A program made the position numbers and the translations under genes. Shown here piece after piece: positions 6,531 through 11,047 of a stretch of DNA of 11,047 bases. The DNA is from an uncultured Clostridia bacterium. Its GTDB lineage: Bacteria > Bacillota > Clostridia > Oscillospirales > CAG-272. The DNA is taken from contig CAMJDE010000041.1 in NCBI GenBank assembly GCA_946404295.1, forward strand, positions 1 to 11,047. The letters are read 5' to 3'. Numbering within the stretch: position 1 is the first letter of the stretch; every line of letters starts with the position of its first letter. The notes under the pieces are model-generated. The model ran no database searches, had not been told where the DNA came from, and saw nothing but the letters and a program-made list of their open reading frames with translations.

Positions 6531-6560
6531 AATTATATCGCACGCGACATAATTTGTCAA
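6531..6560 (-). promoter_or_regulatory. Consensus promoter with palindromic operator of the OhrR-like operon
   Basis: Minus strand: TTGACA (6560-6555), a 17-base spacer and TATAAT (6537-6532), all perfect consensus. The spacer and most of the -10 form an inverted repeat: AATTATATCGC (6531-6541) against GCGACATAATT (6544-6554), arms matching at 10 of 11 positions with a 2-bp centre. A repressor bound here would block RNA polymerase directly. The MarR/OhrR gene starts 18 bases downstream of the -10. Confidence 0.9.
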
Positions 6561-6574
6561 GGGTCTCGCGCAAA

Positions 6575-6621
6575 ATATTTTTTGCAAAAACGAAAACCCG
6601 ATCCGTATTCAGGATCGGGTT
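6575..6621 (-). terminator. Terminator of the ADP-ribosylglycohydrolase unit
   Basis: A perfect 10-bp stem (6595-6604 with 6612-6621, AACCCGATCC) and a 7-base loop begin nine bases after the TAA. On the minus strand it continues into TTCGTTTTTGC and further A/T-rich sequence, a good intrinsic terminator tail. It isolates this unit from the peroxide operon promoter next door. Confidence 0.88.
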
Positions 6622-6629
6622 CGGGAGAG

Positions 6630-7490
6630 TTATTCGGTTTCGGTTCGGTTTTCGTCGCGGCGGAGCGTTCTTTCGATCAACACGCCGAACTCGTGGTCGT
6701 GTTCCCACTTCGCGCGGTAGGCGTACCAGCGTTTCACGACGTCGTAGAGCCGTTCGTCAAGATACGAGAGCGCGGCGTTCGCGATCGGGTCGGGGATCCC
6801 GTACGCCGCTTCGGCGACGCTCCCGGTGATCGCCGCCAGCGTGTCGCTGTCGCCGCCGAGCGAGATCGCGTTGCGGATCGCGTCCTCGAAATCGGTGCTT
6901 TCGAGAAACGCGATGAGCGCCTGGGGCACCGTGTCCTGACAGGTCTCGTTGAACTCGTAAGTCGGGCGGATCTCGTCGAGCGTTTTCGACAGGTCGTAGC
7001 CGTACTTTTCCTCGATTTGCTTCCGGATCGTTTTTTTACACGCGGCGGGGTCGTCGCGGAAGCCGGCGCGGGCGAGGGAAATCGCCTCGAAGGTCGCGAG
7101 CGCCCCTTTGATTCCCTCCGGGTGGTCGTGCGTCACGGCGGCGGAGAGTTTTGCGGCTTCGTACCCGCCCTCGTTCATCCACCCGCAGGGCGAGACGCGC
7201 ATCGCCGAGCCGTTACCGTAACTGTTGTAGGGCGCCCGGTCGTCTGAAAAGACCCACGCCCCGAACCGCCCGCCGTAACCGGCGTCGGGATAAAGCCGCC
7301 CCAGCCGCTTCATCTCGTCGATGAAGTCGTCGGGTTTGCCTCCCTTCATGATCGCCTCCGCGACCGCGCAGGTCATCACCGTATCGTCGGTGAAAAAGCA
7401 GTCGTCGCGGAAAAGAGGGAAGTCCTTGGTTTTGATAATGTTGAATTCATAGACCGAGCCGACGACGTCTCCTATGATCGCTCCGAGCAT
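6630..7490 (-). CDS. ADP-ribosylglycohydrolase family protein (DraG-like)
   Basis: A 286-residue all-alpha hydrolase of the DraG/ARH family. It removes ADP-ribose from proteins or small ADP-ribosyl compounds using a binuclear Mg2+ site. The signatures are in order: G-A-I-I-G-D-V-V-G-S (3-12), metal ligands T-D-D-T (34-37), G-N-G-S-A-M-R-V (92-99), T-H-D-H-P-E-G (120-126) and the second metal motif S-L-G-G-D-S-D-T (210-217). All metal-binding Asp and Thr residues expected for activity are present. No partner ADP-ribosyltransferase is visible, so the substrate is unknown; it need not be a nitrogenase-type regulator. AAGGAAGTGA precedes the ATG. It lies 21 bases after the YfcE-like gene and should be cotranscribed with it. 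Confidence 0.93.
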   Translation of the reverse strand: MLGAIIGDVVGSVYEFNIIKTKDFPLFRDDCFFTDDTVMTCAVAEAIMKGGKPDDFIDEMKRLGRLYPDAGYGGRFGAWVFSDDRAPYNSYGNGSAMRVSPCGWMNEGGYEAAKLSAAVTHDHPEGIKGALATFEAISLARAGFRDDPAACKKTIRKQIEEKYGYDLSKTLDEIRPTYEFNETCQDTVPQALIAFLESTDFEDAIRNAISLGGDSDTLAAITGSVAEAAYGIPDPIANAALSYLDERLYDVVKRWYAYRAKWEHDHEFGVLIERTLRRDENRTETE

Positions 7491-7511
7491 GGGATCACTT
7501 CCTTTCGGGTA

Positions 7512-8057
7512 TTACTCAAGAATAAACGTCCGGTACTCCTCGCCCGCAAGGGTCATCCAACGGAAAACGCCGCCGTCGAGCGTCATATAGCCGCGGGGGG
7601 ACCCTTCTTTCGGGATCGAGACCGATCCGGGGTTCATACAGACGATCCCCGAGACCGTTTCGGAGAGCGGGACGTGCGTGTGCCCGTAGAGCAGGACGTC
7701 GCCCTCTTTCAGCGGGGGAAGGTTGTCCCGGTTATAAACGTGCCCGTGCGTCGCGAAAACCGTGCGCCCGCCCTCGGCAAGCAGACAGTAGTCCGCAAGA
7801 ACCGGGAAATCCAGCATCATCTGGTCGACCTCGGCTTCGCAGTTCCCGCGCACCGAGAAGATCTCGCCCCGCCGGGCGTTCAACAGTTCCGCGACCCGTT
7901 TCGGCGCGTAGCCGTCGGGCAGGTCGTTGCGCGGCCCGTGGTAGAGGAGATCCCCGAGCAGGAGCAGACGGTCCGCCCCCTCCCGGTCGAACGCCGCGAG
8001 CAGTTGTTCCGTGTATTTTGCCGACCCGTGCAGGTCGGACGCGATCAGGTATTTCAT
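7512..8057 (-). CDS. yfcE: YfcE/MJ0936-type metallophosphodiesterase
   Basis: A 181-residue calcineurin-like phosphodiesterase, close in length to E. coli YfcE (184). All metal ligands are visible: Asp8 and His10 (S-D-L-H-G-S), Asp36 (L-L-G-D), Asn72 (R-G-N-C-E), His104 (T-H-G-H) and His126/His128 (G-H-T-H). N-P-G-S-V-S-I-P-K (142-150) is the conserved closing motif. Members hydrolyse phosphodiesters in vitro; the cellular substrate is not established. I placed the start at the ATG with AAGGAAG eight bases upstream; the longer frame would add 13 uncharacteristic residues and overlap the promoter leader. It heads a two-gene unit with the ADP-ribosylglycohydrolase; the pairing could mean both act on nucleotide-derived phosphoesters, which is inference. 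Confidence 0.9.
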   Translation of the reverse strand: MKYLIASDLHGSAKYTEQLLAAFDREGADRLLLLGDLLYHGPRNDLPDGYAPKRVAELLNARRGEIFSVRGNCEAEVDQMMLDFPVLADYCLLAEGGRTVFATHGHVYNRDNLPPLKEGDVLLYGHTHVPLSETVSGIVCMNPGSVSIPKEGSPRGYMTLDGGVFRWMTLAGEEYRTFILE

Positions 8058-8102
8058 CGGTTTTCTTCCTTCGTTTTTTGTATGCGCGCTCCGCATATTT
8101 CC

Positions 8103-8131
8103 ATTATATCATTTCTTTTTGAAAAGAGCAA
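8103..8131 (-). promoter_or_regulatory. Extended -10 promoter of the YfcE/ADP-ribosylglycohydrolase unit
   Basis: Minus strand: TTGCTC (8131-8126), 17-base spacer, TATAAT (8108-8103) preceded by TGA, i.e. the extended -10 TGATATAAT. The -35 matches only at TTG, which the extended -10 would offset. It lies 45 bases before the ATG. About 80 bases away on the other strand is the tRNA promoter, so this is a divergent intergenic region. Confidence 0.75.
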
Positions 8132-8212
8132 GAGCGGTCCGATCCGCCGCGCCCGATTCGCCGACTTGACCCGGAGAATTGCGTTTTCTTCGATTTTGTG
8201 TTGTTCTGCGCT

Positions 8213-8240
8213 TGACAAACCTTTTTTTCCGTGTTATAAT
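8213..8240 (+). promoter_or_regulatory. Consensus promoter of tRNA-Pro
   Basis: TTGACA (8213-8218), 16-base spacer, TATAAT (8235-8240), both hexamers perfect. The mature tRNA 5' end is 22 bases downstream of the -10. This is the strength expected for a stable RNA gene. Confidence 0.9.
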
Positions 8241-8262
8241 ACTCCCTGCGAAAATTGAAAAA

Positions 8263-8339
8263 CGGGGTGTGGCTCAGTTTGGTAGAGCGCTTGGTTCGGG
8301 ACCAAGAGGCCGCTGGTTCGAATCCAGTCACTCCGACCA
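8263..8339 (+). tRNA. tRNA-Pro (anticodon CGG)
   Basis: A 77-base cloverleaf with CCA encoded. The acceptor stem CGGGGTG (8263-8269) pairs with CACTCCG (8329-8335, one G-T). The D-arm is GCTC/GAGC with loop AGTTTGGTA. The anticodon stem CTTGG/CCAAG holds the loop TTCGGGA, giving anticodon CGG (8297-8299). The T-arm is GCTGG-TTCGAAT-CCAGT, with discriminator A8336. The gene has its own consensus promoter. Fragments of its 3' end recur twice downstream, making it the reference copy of a tandem repeat. Confidence 0.96.
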
Positions 8340-8377
8340 AGCAGAGGGCGGGGACATTGGTCCCCGCCCTCTGCTTG
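8338..8377 (+). terminator. Hairpin directly behind tRNA-Pro
   Basis: A 15-bp perfect GC-rich stem (8341-8355 with 8360-8374, loop ATTG), extendable to 18 bp by using the last bases of the tRNA (CAA with TTG). The T-tract after it is short (TTGCCC). It is probably the tRNA transcription terminator or a processing signal, and the first variable hairpin of repeat unit 1. Confidence 0.65.
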
Positions 8378-8467
8378 CCCGAAGCGCCCGGCTCGAACCA
8401 GCGGAGTTTTGCCGCTTGCGGCAAAACTCTTGCGACCCGCCATCGATACAGTCGCCCTTTTGAAAAG

Positions 8468-8522
8468 CGGGGCGGGGCGCGCTGGTAGCGCGTCAGCGCG
8501 TCGAATCCAGTCACTCCGACCA
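8468..8522 (+). pseudogene. Degenerate tRNA-Pro copy lacking the anticodon arm
   Basis: A 55-base tRNA-like remnant. CGGGGCG (8468-8474) differs from the tRNA-Pro acceptor strand CGGGGTG by one base and can pair with CACTCCG (8512-8518) except at that base. GCGC-GCTGGTA-GCGC (8478-8492) mimics a D-arm. The 22 bases 8501-8522 equal the tRNA-Pro 3' end including CCA. The anticodon arm, variable loop and 5' half of the T-stem are missing. It cannot be a working tRNA. Confidence 0.6.
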
Positions 8523-8561
8523 AAGAAGCCCCCCGCGCCGTGTGCGCGGGGGGCTTCTTTG
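8521..8561 (+). terminator. 18-bp hairpin behind the degenerate tRNA copy
   Basis: A perfect 18-bp stem (8521-8538 with 8544-8561) around CGTGT, with a C6/G6 run and an A-rich left base (CAAAGAAG) that yields CTTCTTTG on the right arm. It holds the same place in unit 2 as the hairpin 8338-8377 in unit 1 but has an unrelated sequence. It could terminate transcription coming from the tRNA. Confidence 0.65.
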
Positions 8562-8694
8562 TCCGTCGTGCCTGCTCGAACCAGCGGAGTTTCCGCCGCG
8601 GAGCGACGGAAACTCTTGCGACCCGCCATCCGATACAGTTTTCTTTTCCAAACAGTACGGCGGGACAGCGCTGGTAGGGCTCCGGGGGAGCCCG

Positions 8695-8713
8695 TCGAAT
8701 CCAGTCACTCCGG
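8695..8713 (+). pseudogene. Third copy of the tRNA-Pro 3' end (fragment)
   Basis: Eighteen bases (8695-8712) are identical to the tRNA-Pro T-loop through acceptor region and stop short of ACCA. The fragment is preceded by GCGCTGGTAG and a perfect 7-bp hairpin GGGCTCC-GGG-GGAGCCC (8677-8693) and lies four bases from the stop codon of the XRE regulator gene. It marks the right end of the tandem repeat. Confidence 0.6.
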
Positions 8714-8716
8714 CTT

Positions 8717-9277
8717 TTACAGTTCGATTCCTTTTTCCCGGTTTTTATACGCTTTGAACATTTTTTCCAAAACGGCAACCGCTTCGTCGTTGGTATCATA
8801 AATGCCAACCGAAGGCATACCGTCTCCTAACCAAATCATATAATGGTCGCGTTGATCGTTCATGTTGCACTTTTCCACGATTCCGCGTCCCGTGAATCTG
8901 CTGACTCGATTTTTGTCTTTGCTGATAACCGTCAAAAAATATCCGTCGCCTGTCTGTTTGTTCAGATAAGACGGCATCAATTCGTCCAAGTTTTCTTCAA
9001 GCAAATCGGGTAGTACCTGCCCGAGTGCGTCGGCAACCGCCTCCCGGATTGTTTCGGAGAGGTCTTTTTGCTTTTCTTTCGGTTTTATATCGAAAAGTTC
9101 GTCAAGGGTAATCCCGAGCGCGGAGGAGATCGGGGGGATCAAAACCACGTCGGGCAAAGATAATCCGGTTTCCCATTTGGAAACGGTGCGGCTCGTTACC
9201 CCGACGGCTTCGCCGAGTTGTTCCTGTGTGAGACGCTTCTCTTTCCGATACTTTGCGATTTGTTGACCGATATTCAT
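8717..9277 (-). CDS. XRE-family helix-turn-helix regulator
   Basis: A 186-residue cytoplasmic protein. The N-terminal Cro/C1-type helix-turn-helix (about 3-60) shows I-A-K-Y-R-K-E-K-R-L-T-Q-E-Q-L-G-E-A-V-G, then T-S-R-T-V-S-K-W-E-T-G and L-P-D-V, ending with L-G-I-T-L-D-E-L-F. An acidic helical stretch (about 72-105) leads into a C-terminal domain of about 75 residues (G-Y-F-L-T-V-I-S, M-I-W-L-G-D-G-M-P-S-V-G-I) that I do not recognise; it may bind a ligand or dimerise. The ATG has GGGAGG seven bases upstream; the frame continues upstream without protein-like sequence. The gene stands alone with its own promoter and is clearly more AT-rich than neighbouring genes, with a repeat array on either side, which suggests acquisition. 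Its target is unknown. Confidence 0.85.
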   Translation of the reverse strand: MNIGQQIAKYRKEKRLTQEQLGEAVGVTSRTVSKWETGLSLPDVVLIPPISSALGITLDELFDIKPKEKQKDLSETIREAVADALGQVLPDLLEENLDELMPSYLNKQTGDGYFLTVISKDKNRVSRFTGRGIVEKCNMNDQRDHYMIWLGDGMPSVGIYDTNDEAVAVLEKMFKAYKNREKGIEL

Positions 9278-9308
9278 TTTTCGTCCTCCCGTTTCTGTTT
9301 TCAATTTG

Positions 9309-9337
9309 ATTATACCAAAAAGCGAGCGCGGAGTAAA
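9309..9337 (-). promoter_or_regulatory. Promoter of the XRE regulator gene
   Basis: Minus strand: TTTACT (9337-9332, four of six -35 bases), 17-base spacer, TATAAT (9314-9309, perfect). The leader to the ATG is about 25 bases. No obvious operator palindrome is seen in it. Confidence 0.72.
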
Positions 9338-9444
9338 CACATCATTCGGAGAACGACGGCAAGAAATGACGGCGATCATCGGAACGAGCCGGAGAGTTTT
9401 GTCCCGGAAACGGAGAGACGCGGGCGCGGGCGCCCGGGCGGGTT

Positions 9445-9582
9445 GCGCCGCGCCCCGGCGCGACGCGCGATATGTTGTGCCGAATGGCGCAACGCGATAT
9501 GTCCGCAGATGCGAACGCGATATGTTTTCGGGCAGTTCGCCCTCAAACGCGATATGCCGCGCGGCAAAAGTTGCCGCGCGGC
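9445..9582. repeat. Array of four CGCGATATG repeats alternating with hairpins
   Basis: CGCGATATG occurs at 9466-9474, 9493-9501, 9516-9524 and 9548-9556 (starts 27, 23 and 32 bases apart). The intervals are self-complementary: GCGCCG/CGGCGC before the first copy (9445-9461); TTGTGCC-GAAT-GGCGCAA (9475-9492, one G-T); CGCA/TGCG (9504-9513, weak); GGGC/GCCC (9530-9542); and after the last copy a perfect 11-bp stem CCGCGCGGCAA-AAG-TTGCCGCGCGG (9557-9581), 12 bp with the flanking G-C. The interval sequences are unrelated to each other. The array lies in the 450-base gap between the XRE gene promoter and argD. I see no gene in this gap. Confidence 0.75.
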
Positions 9583-9635
9583 GTGAAAAGTGACCAAAAG
9601 CAGAGCAAATCGATAATAGTCCCGTTTTTGAAACC

Positions 9636-9663
9636 GCAAAACGGCGCCGTGGCGCCGTTTTGC
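9636..9663. terminator. 13-bp hairpin GCAAAACGGCGCC
   Basis: Perfect 13-bp stem (9636-9648 with 9651-9663) around GT. The right arm ends in GTTTTGC on the plus strand, followed by TCTTC. It resembles an intrinsic terminator with the T-run inside the stem. No plus-strand gene precedes it; on the minus strand it would lie 130 bases past argD. Just after it is a 7-bp inverted repeat CTTCAAT-CACT-ATTGAAG (9665-9682). Confidence 0.5.
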
Positions 9664-9690
9664 TCTTCAATCACTATTGAAGTTCTTTGC

Positions 9691-9750
9691 CCCGCTTTCC
9701 TCACCGCGCCCGCGCAGAAAAAGCGCGGGCGACGCCCTCAAGAAAGCGGG
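9691..9750. repeat. Nested inverted repeat downstream of argD
   Basis: An outer 9-bp stem CCCGCTTTC (9691-9699) / GAAAGCGGG (9742-9750) encloses an inner perfect 8-bp stem GCCCGCGC-AGAAAAA-GCGCGGGC (9708-9730). It sits immediately beyond the likely argD terminator. The role is unknown; it may be a fold-back element or a second terminator. Confidence 0.55.
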
Positions 9751-9786
9751 AGAAAACCTGTCCGGCGCGCAGTTCGCGCCGCAGGT
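9751..9786 (-). terminator. Terminator of argD
   Basis: On the minus strand the stem ACCTG-C-GGCGCG, loop AACTG, CGCGCC-GGA-CAGGT starts five bases after the argD stop (arms 9775-9786 and 9756-9769) and is followed by TTTTCT. The inner 6 bp and outer 5 bp are perfect with a small internal loop. Confidence 0.7.
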
Positions 9787-9790
9787 CCCG

Positions 9791-10960
9791 TCATTCGGCG
9801 CAGACGTCTTTGATGACGTTGGCGGCGCGTGTGAGAAGGTCGTCGGGGATGGTCAGGGCGGGGATCAGGCGCACCTTATCTTTCGCGGTGAGACAGAGGA
9901 CGCCGTGGTCGCGGCAGGCGGACAGCACCTCGGGGGCGGGCTTGGTCGTTTTCAGACCGAGGAGCAGACCCATCCCGGTCACCCGTTCAATCCCTTTCGC
10001 GCCCTCGAAGGCGGCGCGGAGGAAGTCGCCCTTCCGCCGGACGTTTGCGAGCAGGTCGTCGTCGATGCGGCGAAGGATCGAGAGGGCGGCGGCGCAGCAG
10101 ACGGGGTTCCCGCCGAAGGTCGAGCCGTGATCGCCGAAACCGAACACGTCCTTGACCTTCACGCCGAGCAGGGTCGCGCCGAGCGGAAGTCCGCCCGCCA
10201 GCCCCTTCGCCGTCGAAACGATATCGGGTTCGATCCCGTAGTTCATATAGGCGTAGAGTTTGCCGGTCCGTCCGTTCCCGGTCTGCACCTCGTCCACGGC
10301 GAGCAGCGCGTCGGTCTGTTTGCACCACGCGGCAAGCGACTTGACGAAGGCGGGATCGAGCGGAAGCACGCCGCCCTCGCCCTGGATGCACTCGATCATC
10401 ACGGCGGCGACCGGGGTTTTTCCGTGCAGGGCGTCGAGTTCCTTGAGCCCGGCGTCGCTCGGATCGACCGAAGCGAAGCCCGGCGTCAGCGGATTGTAGA
10501 GTTCGTGGTAGTGATCCTGTCCCGTCGCCGAGAGCGTCGTCAGGGTGCGCCCGTGAAAACTGTTCTTCATCGTAACGACGGTATAGCGGTTCGCACCGTA
10601 CTTGTCGGCGGCGTACTTGCGCGCGGCTTTGATCGCGCACTCGTTCGCCTCGGCGCCCGAGTTCGAGAAAAAGACCTTTTTCATCCCGGTCTTCTGCACG
10701 AGCAGTTCGGCAAGATCCGCGCAGGGGGCGGTGTAAAAAAGATTCGACGTATGCTGGACTTTCCCGATCTGGTCGATCACGGCTTTTTGCCATTCCTCGT
10801 CCGCGATCCCGAACGCCGTCACCCCGATCCCCGAGGTCAGGTCGATGTATTCGCGCCCGTCCTCGGCGAAGAGGAGAACCCCTTTGCCCGACGTGATCGC
10901 GACGGGGAAGCGGTTGTAGGTACTTGCGATATAGGTTTTGTCTTTTTCAAAAAGGTTCAT
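9791..10960 (-). CDS. argD: Acetylornithine aminotransferase
   Basis: A 389-residue PLP-dependent class III aminotransferase that converts N-acetylglutamate semialdehyde and glutamate to N-acetylornithine and 2-oxoglutarate in arginine synthesis. Motifs: Y-I-D-L-T-S-G-I-G-V (38-47), F-F-S-N-S-G-A-E-A-N-E (97-107, phosphate loop), S-F-H-G-R-T (134-139, His stacking on the ring), D-E-V-Q-T-G-N-G-R-T-G (223-233, Asp223 to the pyridine N), S-T-A-K-G-L-A-G-G-L-P-L-G-A with Schiff-base Lys252, and H-G-S-T-F-G-G-N-P (278-286). Length is normal. GAGGG precedes the ATG, and the gene begins two bases after the argB stop, so translation is probably coupled. The E-V-Q-T-G-N-G-R-T-G stretch and the argB context favour ArgD over related ornithine or GABA aminotransferases. 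Confidence 0.96.
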   Translation of the reverse strand: MNLFEKDKTYIASTYNRFPVAITSGKGVLLFAEDGREYIDLTSGIGVTAFGIADEEWQKAVIDQIGKVQHTSNLFYTAPCADLAELLVQKTGMKKVFFSNSGAEANECAIKAARKYAADKYGANRYTVVTMKNSFHGRTLTTLSATGQDHYHELYNPLTPGFASVDPSDAGLKELDALHGKTPVAAVMIECIQGEGGVLPLDPAFVKSLAAWCKQTDALLAVDEVQTGNGRTGKLYAYMNYGIEPDIVSTAKGLAGGLPLGATLLGVKVKDVFGFGDHGSTFGGNPVCCAAALSILRRIDDDLLANVRRKGDFLRAAFEGAKGIERVTGMGLLLGLKTTKPAPEVLSACRDHGVLCLTAKDKVRLIPALTIPDDLLTRAANVIKDVCAE

Positions 10961-10961
10961 G

Positions 10962-11047
10962 TCAGCCCTCGTTCGATTTCACCATCGTACCGGCGCCCTC
11001 GTCGGTCAAAAGTTCCAGCAGGATCGAGTGCGGGATCCTGCCGTCCA
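10962..11047 (-). CDS. argB: Acetylglutamate kinase, last 27 codons (rest outside window)
   Basis: The right edge holds the C-terminus of ArgB, too short to be found as a long frame. Translation on the minus strand gives D-G-R-I-P-H-S-I-L-L-E-L-L-T-D-E-G-A-G-T-M-V-K, the conserved end of N-acetylglutamate kinase, followed by S-N-E-G and TGA. D-G-R/x-x-x-H-S-I/L-L-L-E and T-D-x-G-x-G-T-M are strongly conserved in that family. The enzyme phosphorylates N-acetylglutamate, two steps before ArgD. One base separates its stop from the argD ATG, so both belong to one arginine operon reading leftwards. Confidence 0.92.
   Translation of the reverse strand, partial: DGRIPHSILLELLTDEGAGTMVKSNEG

Larger units (their letters stand above)
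8318..8713 (+). repeat. Tandem repeat built on the tRNA-Pro 3' end (two units plus a terminal fragment)
   Basis: The tRNA segment from TCGAATCCAG to the acceptor end occurs at 8318, again at 8501 (identical through CCA) and at 8695 (identical through CTCCG). Periods are 183 and 194 bases. Each unit has the same order: tRNA tail; a GC-rich hairpin (8338-8377; 8521-8561); the flank GCTCGAACCAGCGGAGTTT (8391-8409; 8574-8592); a second hairpin (8404-8429; 8587-8615); the flank AAACTCTTGCGACCCGCCAT with GATACAGT; a short AT-rich piece; then GCGCTGGTAG and a third hairpin leading back into TCGAATCCAG. Flanks are nearly identical but stem interiors differ completely. TCGAACCAGC in the second flank is the reverse complement of the tRNA T-arm (8312-8321). 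Long frames across this region on the minus strand are tRNA read-through artefacts, not proteins. Confidence 0.85.

Noticed and set aside
8104..8808. A 234-codon minus-strand frame over the tRNA repeats
   Set aside because: It is antisense to tRNA-Pro and its duplicated tails; the repeated peptide pieces mirror the DNA repeat. No Shine-Dalgarno or protein-like composition.
9466..9556. CRISPR array
   Set aside because: Repeats are only 9 bp, intervals are self-complementary and uneven, and there is no cas gene.
9376..9639. Small minus-strand frames across the CGCGATATG array
   Set aside because: They merely translate the repeat and hairpins, lack a ribosome binding site, and overlap one another in different frames.
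9665..9682. CTTCAAT-CACT-ATTGAAG as a third binding site of the response regulator
   Set aside because: The half-sites are inverted, not direct with an 11-bp period, and no promoter or gene start lies in the right place.

Overview
The window comes from a GC-rich, Gram-positive-type bacterium, most likely a Clostridia member (Bacillota). The pointers are short intergenic gaps, strong AGGAGG-like ribosome binding sites, consensus sigma-A promoters, a lipoprotein with a proline-rich-linker sensor kinase beside it, and a Cys-type glutathione peroxidase. I cannot name the genus. Apart from the 3' end of an mgtE magnesium transporter (left edge) and a tRNA-Pro, all genes lie on the minus strand.

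Layout, left to right. (1) 3-857: end of mgtE on the plus strand, followed by a convergent intergenic region rich in hairpins (876-1093). (2) 1139-5012, read right to left: a response regulator (GTG start), a histidine kinase overlapping it by 11 bases, and a large Cthe_2159-like beta-helix lipoprotein. Near-identical direct repeats (core TTCAATC-N4-TTCAAT, 16 of 17 bases the same) lie exactly 10 bp before a -10 element, both upstream of the regulator gene and upstream of the lipoprotein gene. This suggests that the regulator controls itself and the lipoprotein. (3) 5086-6560: a peroxide-stress operon made of an OhrR-type MarR regulator (sensing Cys15, Tyr19, Tyr29, Tyr40), a small flavodoxin-like protein and a glutathione peroxidase. 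It is driven by a perfect TTGACA-17-TATAAT promoter whose spacer is an 11+11 bp palindrome, probably the autoregulatory operator. (4) 6630-8131: a two-gene unit of a YfcE/MJ0936-type phosphodiesterase and an ADP-ribosylglycohydrolase, with its own extended -10 promoter and a clear terminator.

(5) 8213-9786 is the accessory part. A tRNA-Pro(CGG) with its own promoter is followed by two tandem units of about 183 and 194 bp. Each unit starts with a copy of the tRNA 3' end and carries hairpins in the same order, with conserved flanks but different stem sequences. Next comes a stand-alone XRE-type regulator gene, visibly more AT-rich than its neighbours. Behind it is a second repeat system: four copies of CGCGATATG spaced 23-32 bp, alternating with self-complementary spacers and ending in a perfect 11-12 bp hairpin. 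Further nested inverted repeats follow. (6) 9751-11047: argD (acetylornithine aminotransferase) directly after the last codons of argB, part of an arginine biosynthesis operon that runs in from the right edge.

The most notable observations are the two-promoter binding-site pair for the two-component system, the OhrR operator/operon arrangement, and the two structurally odd repeat systems that bracket the XRE gene.
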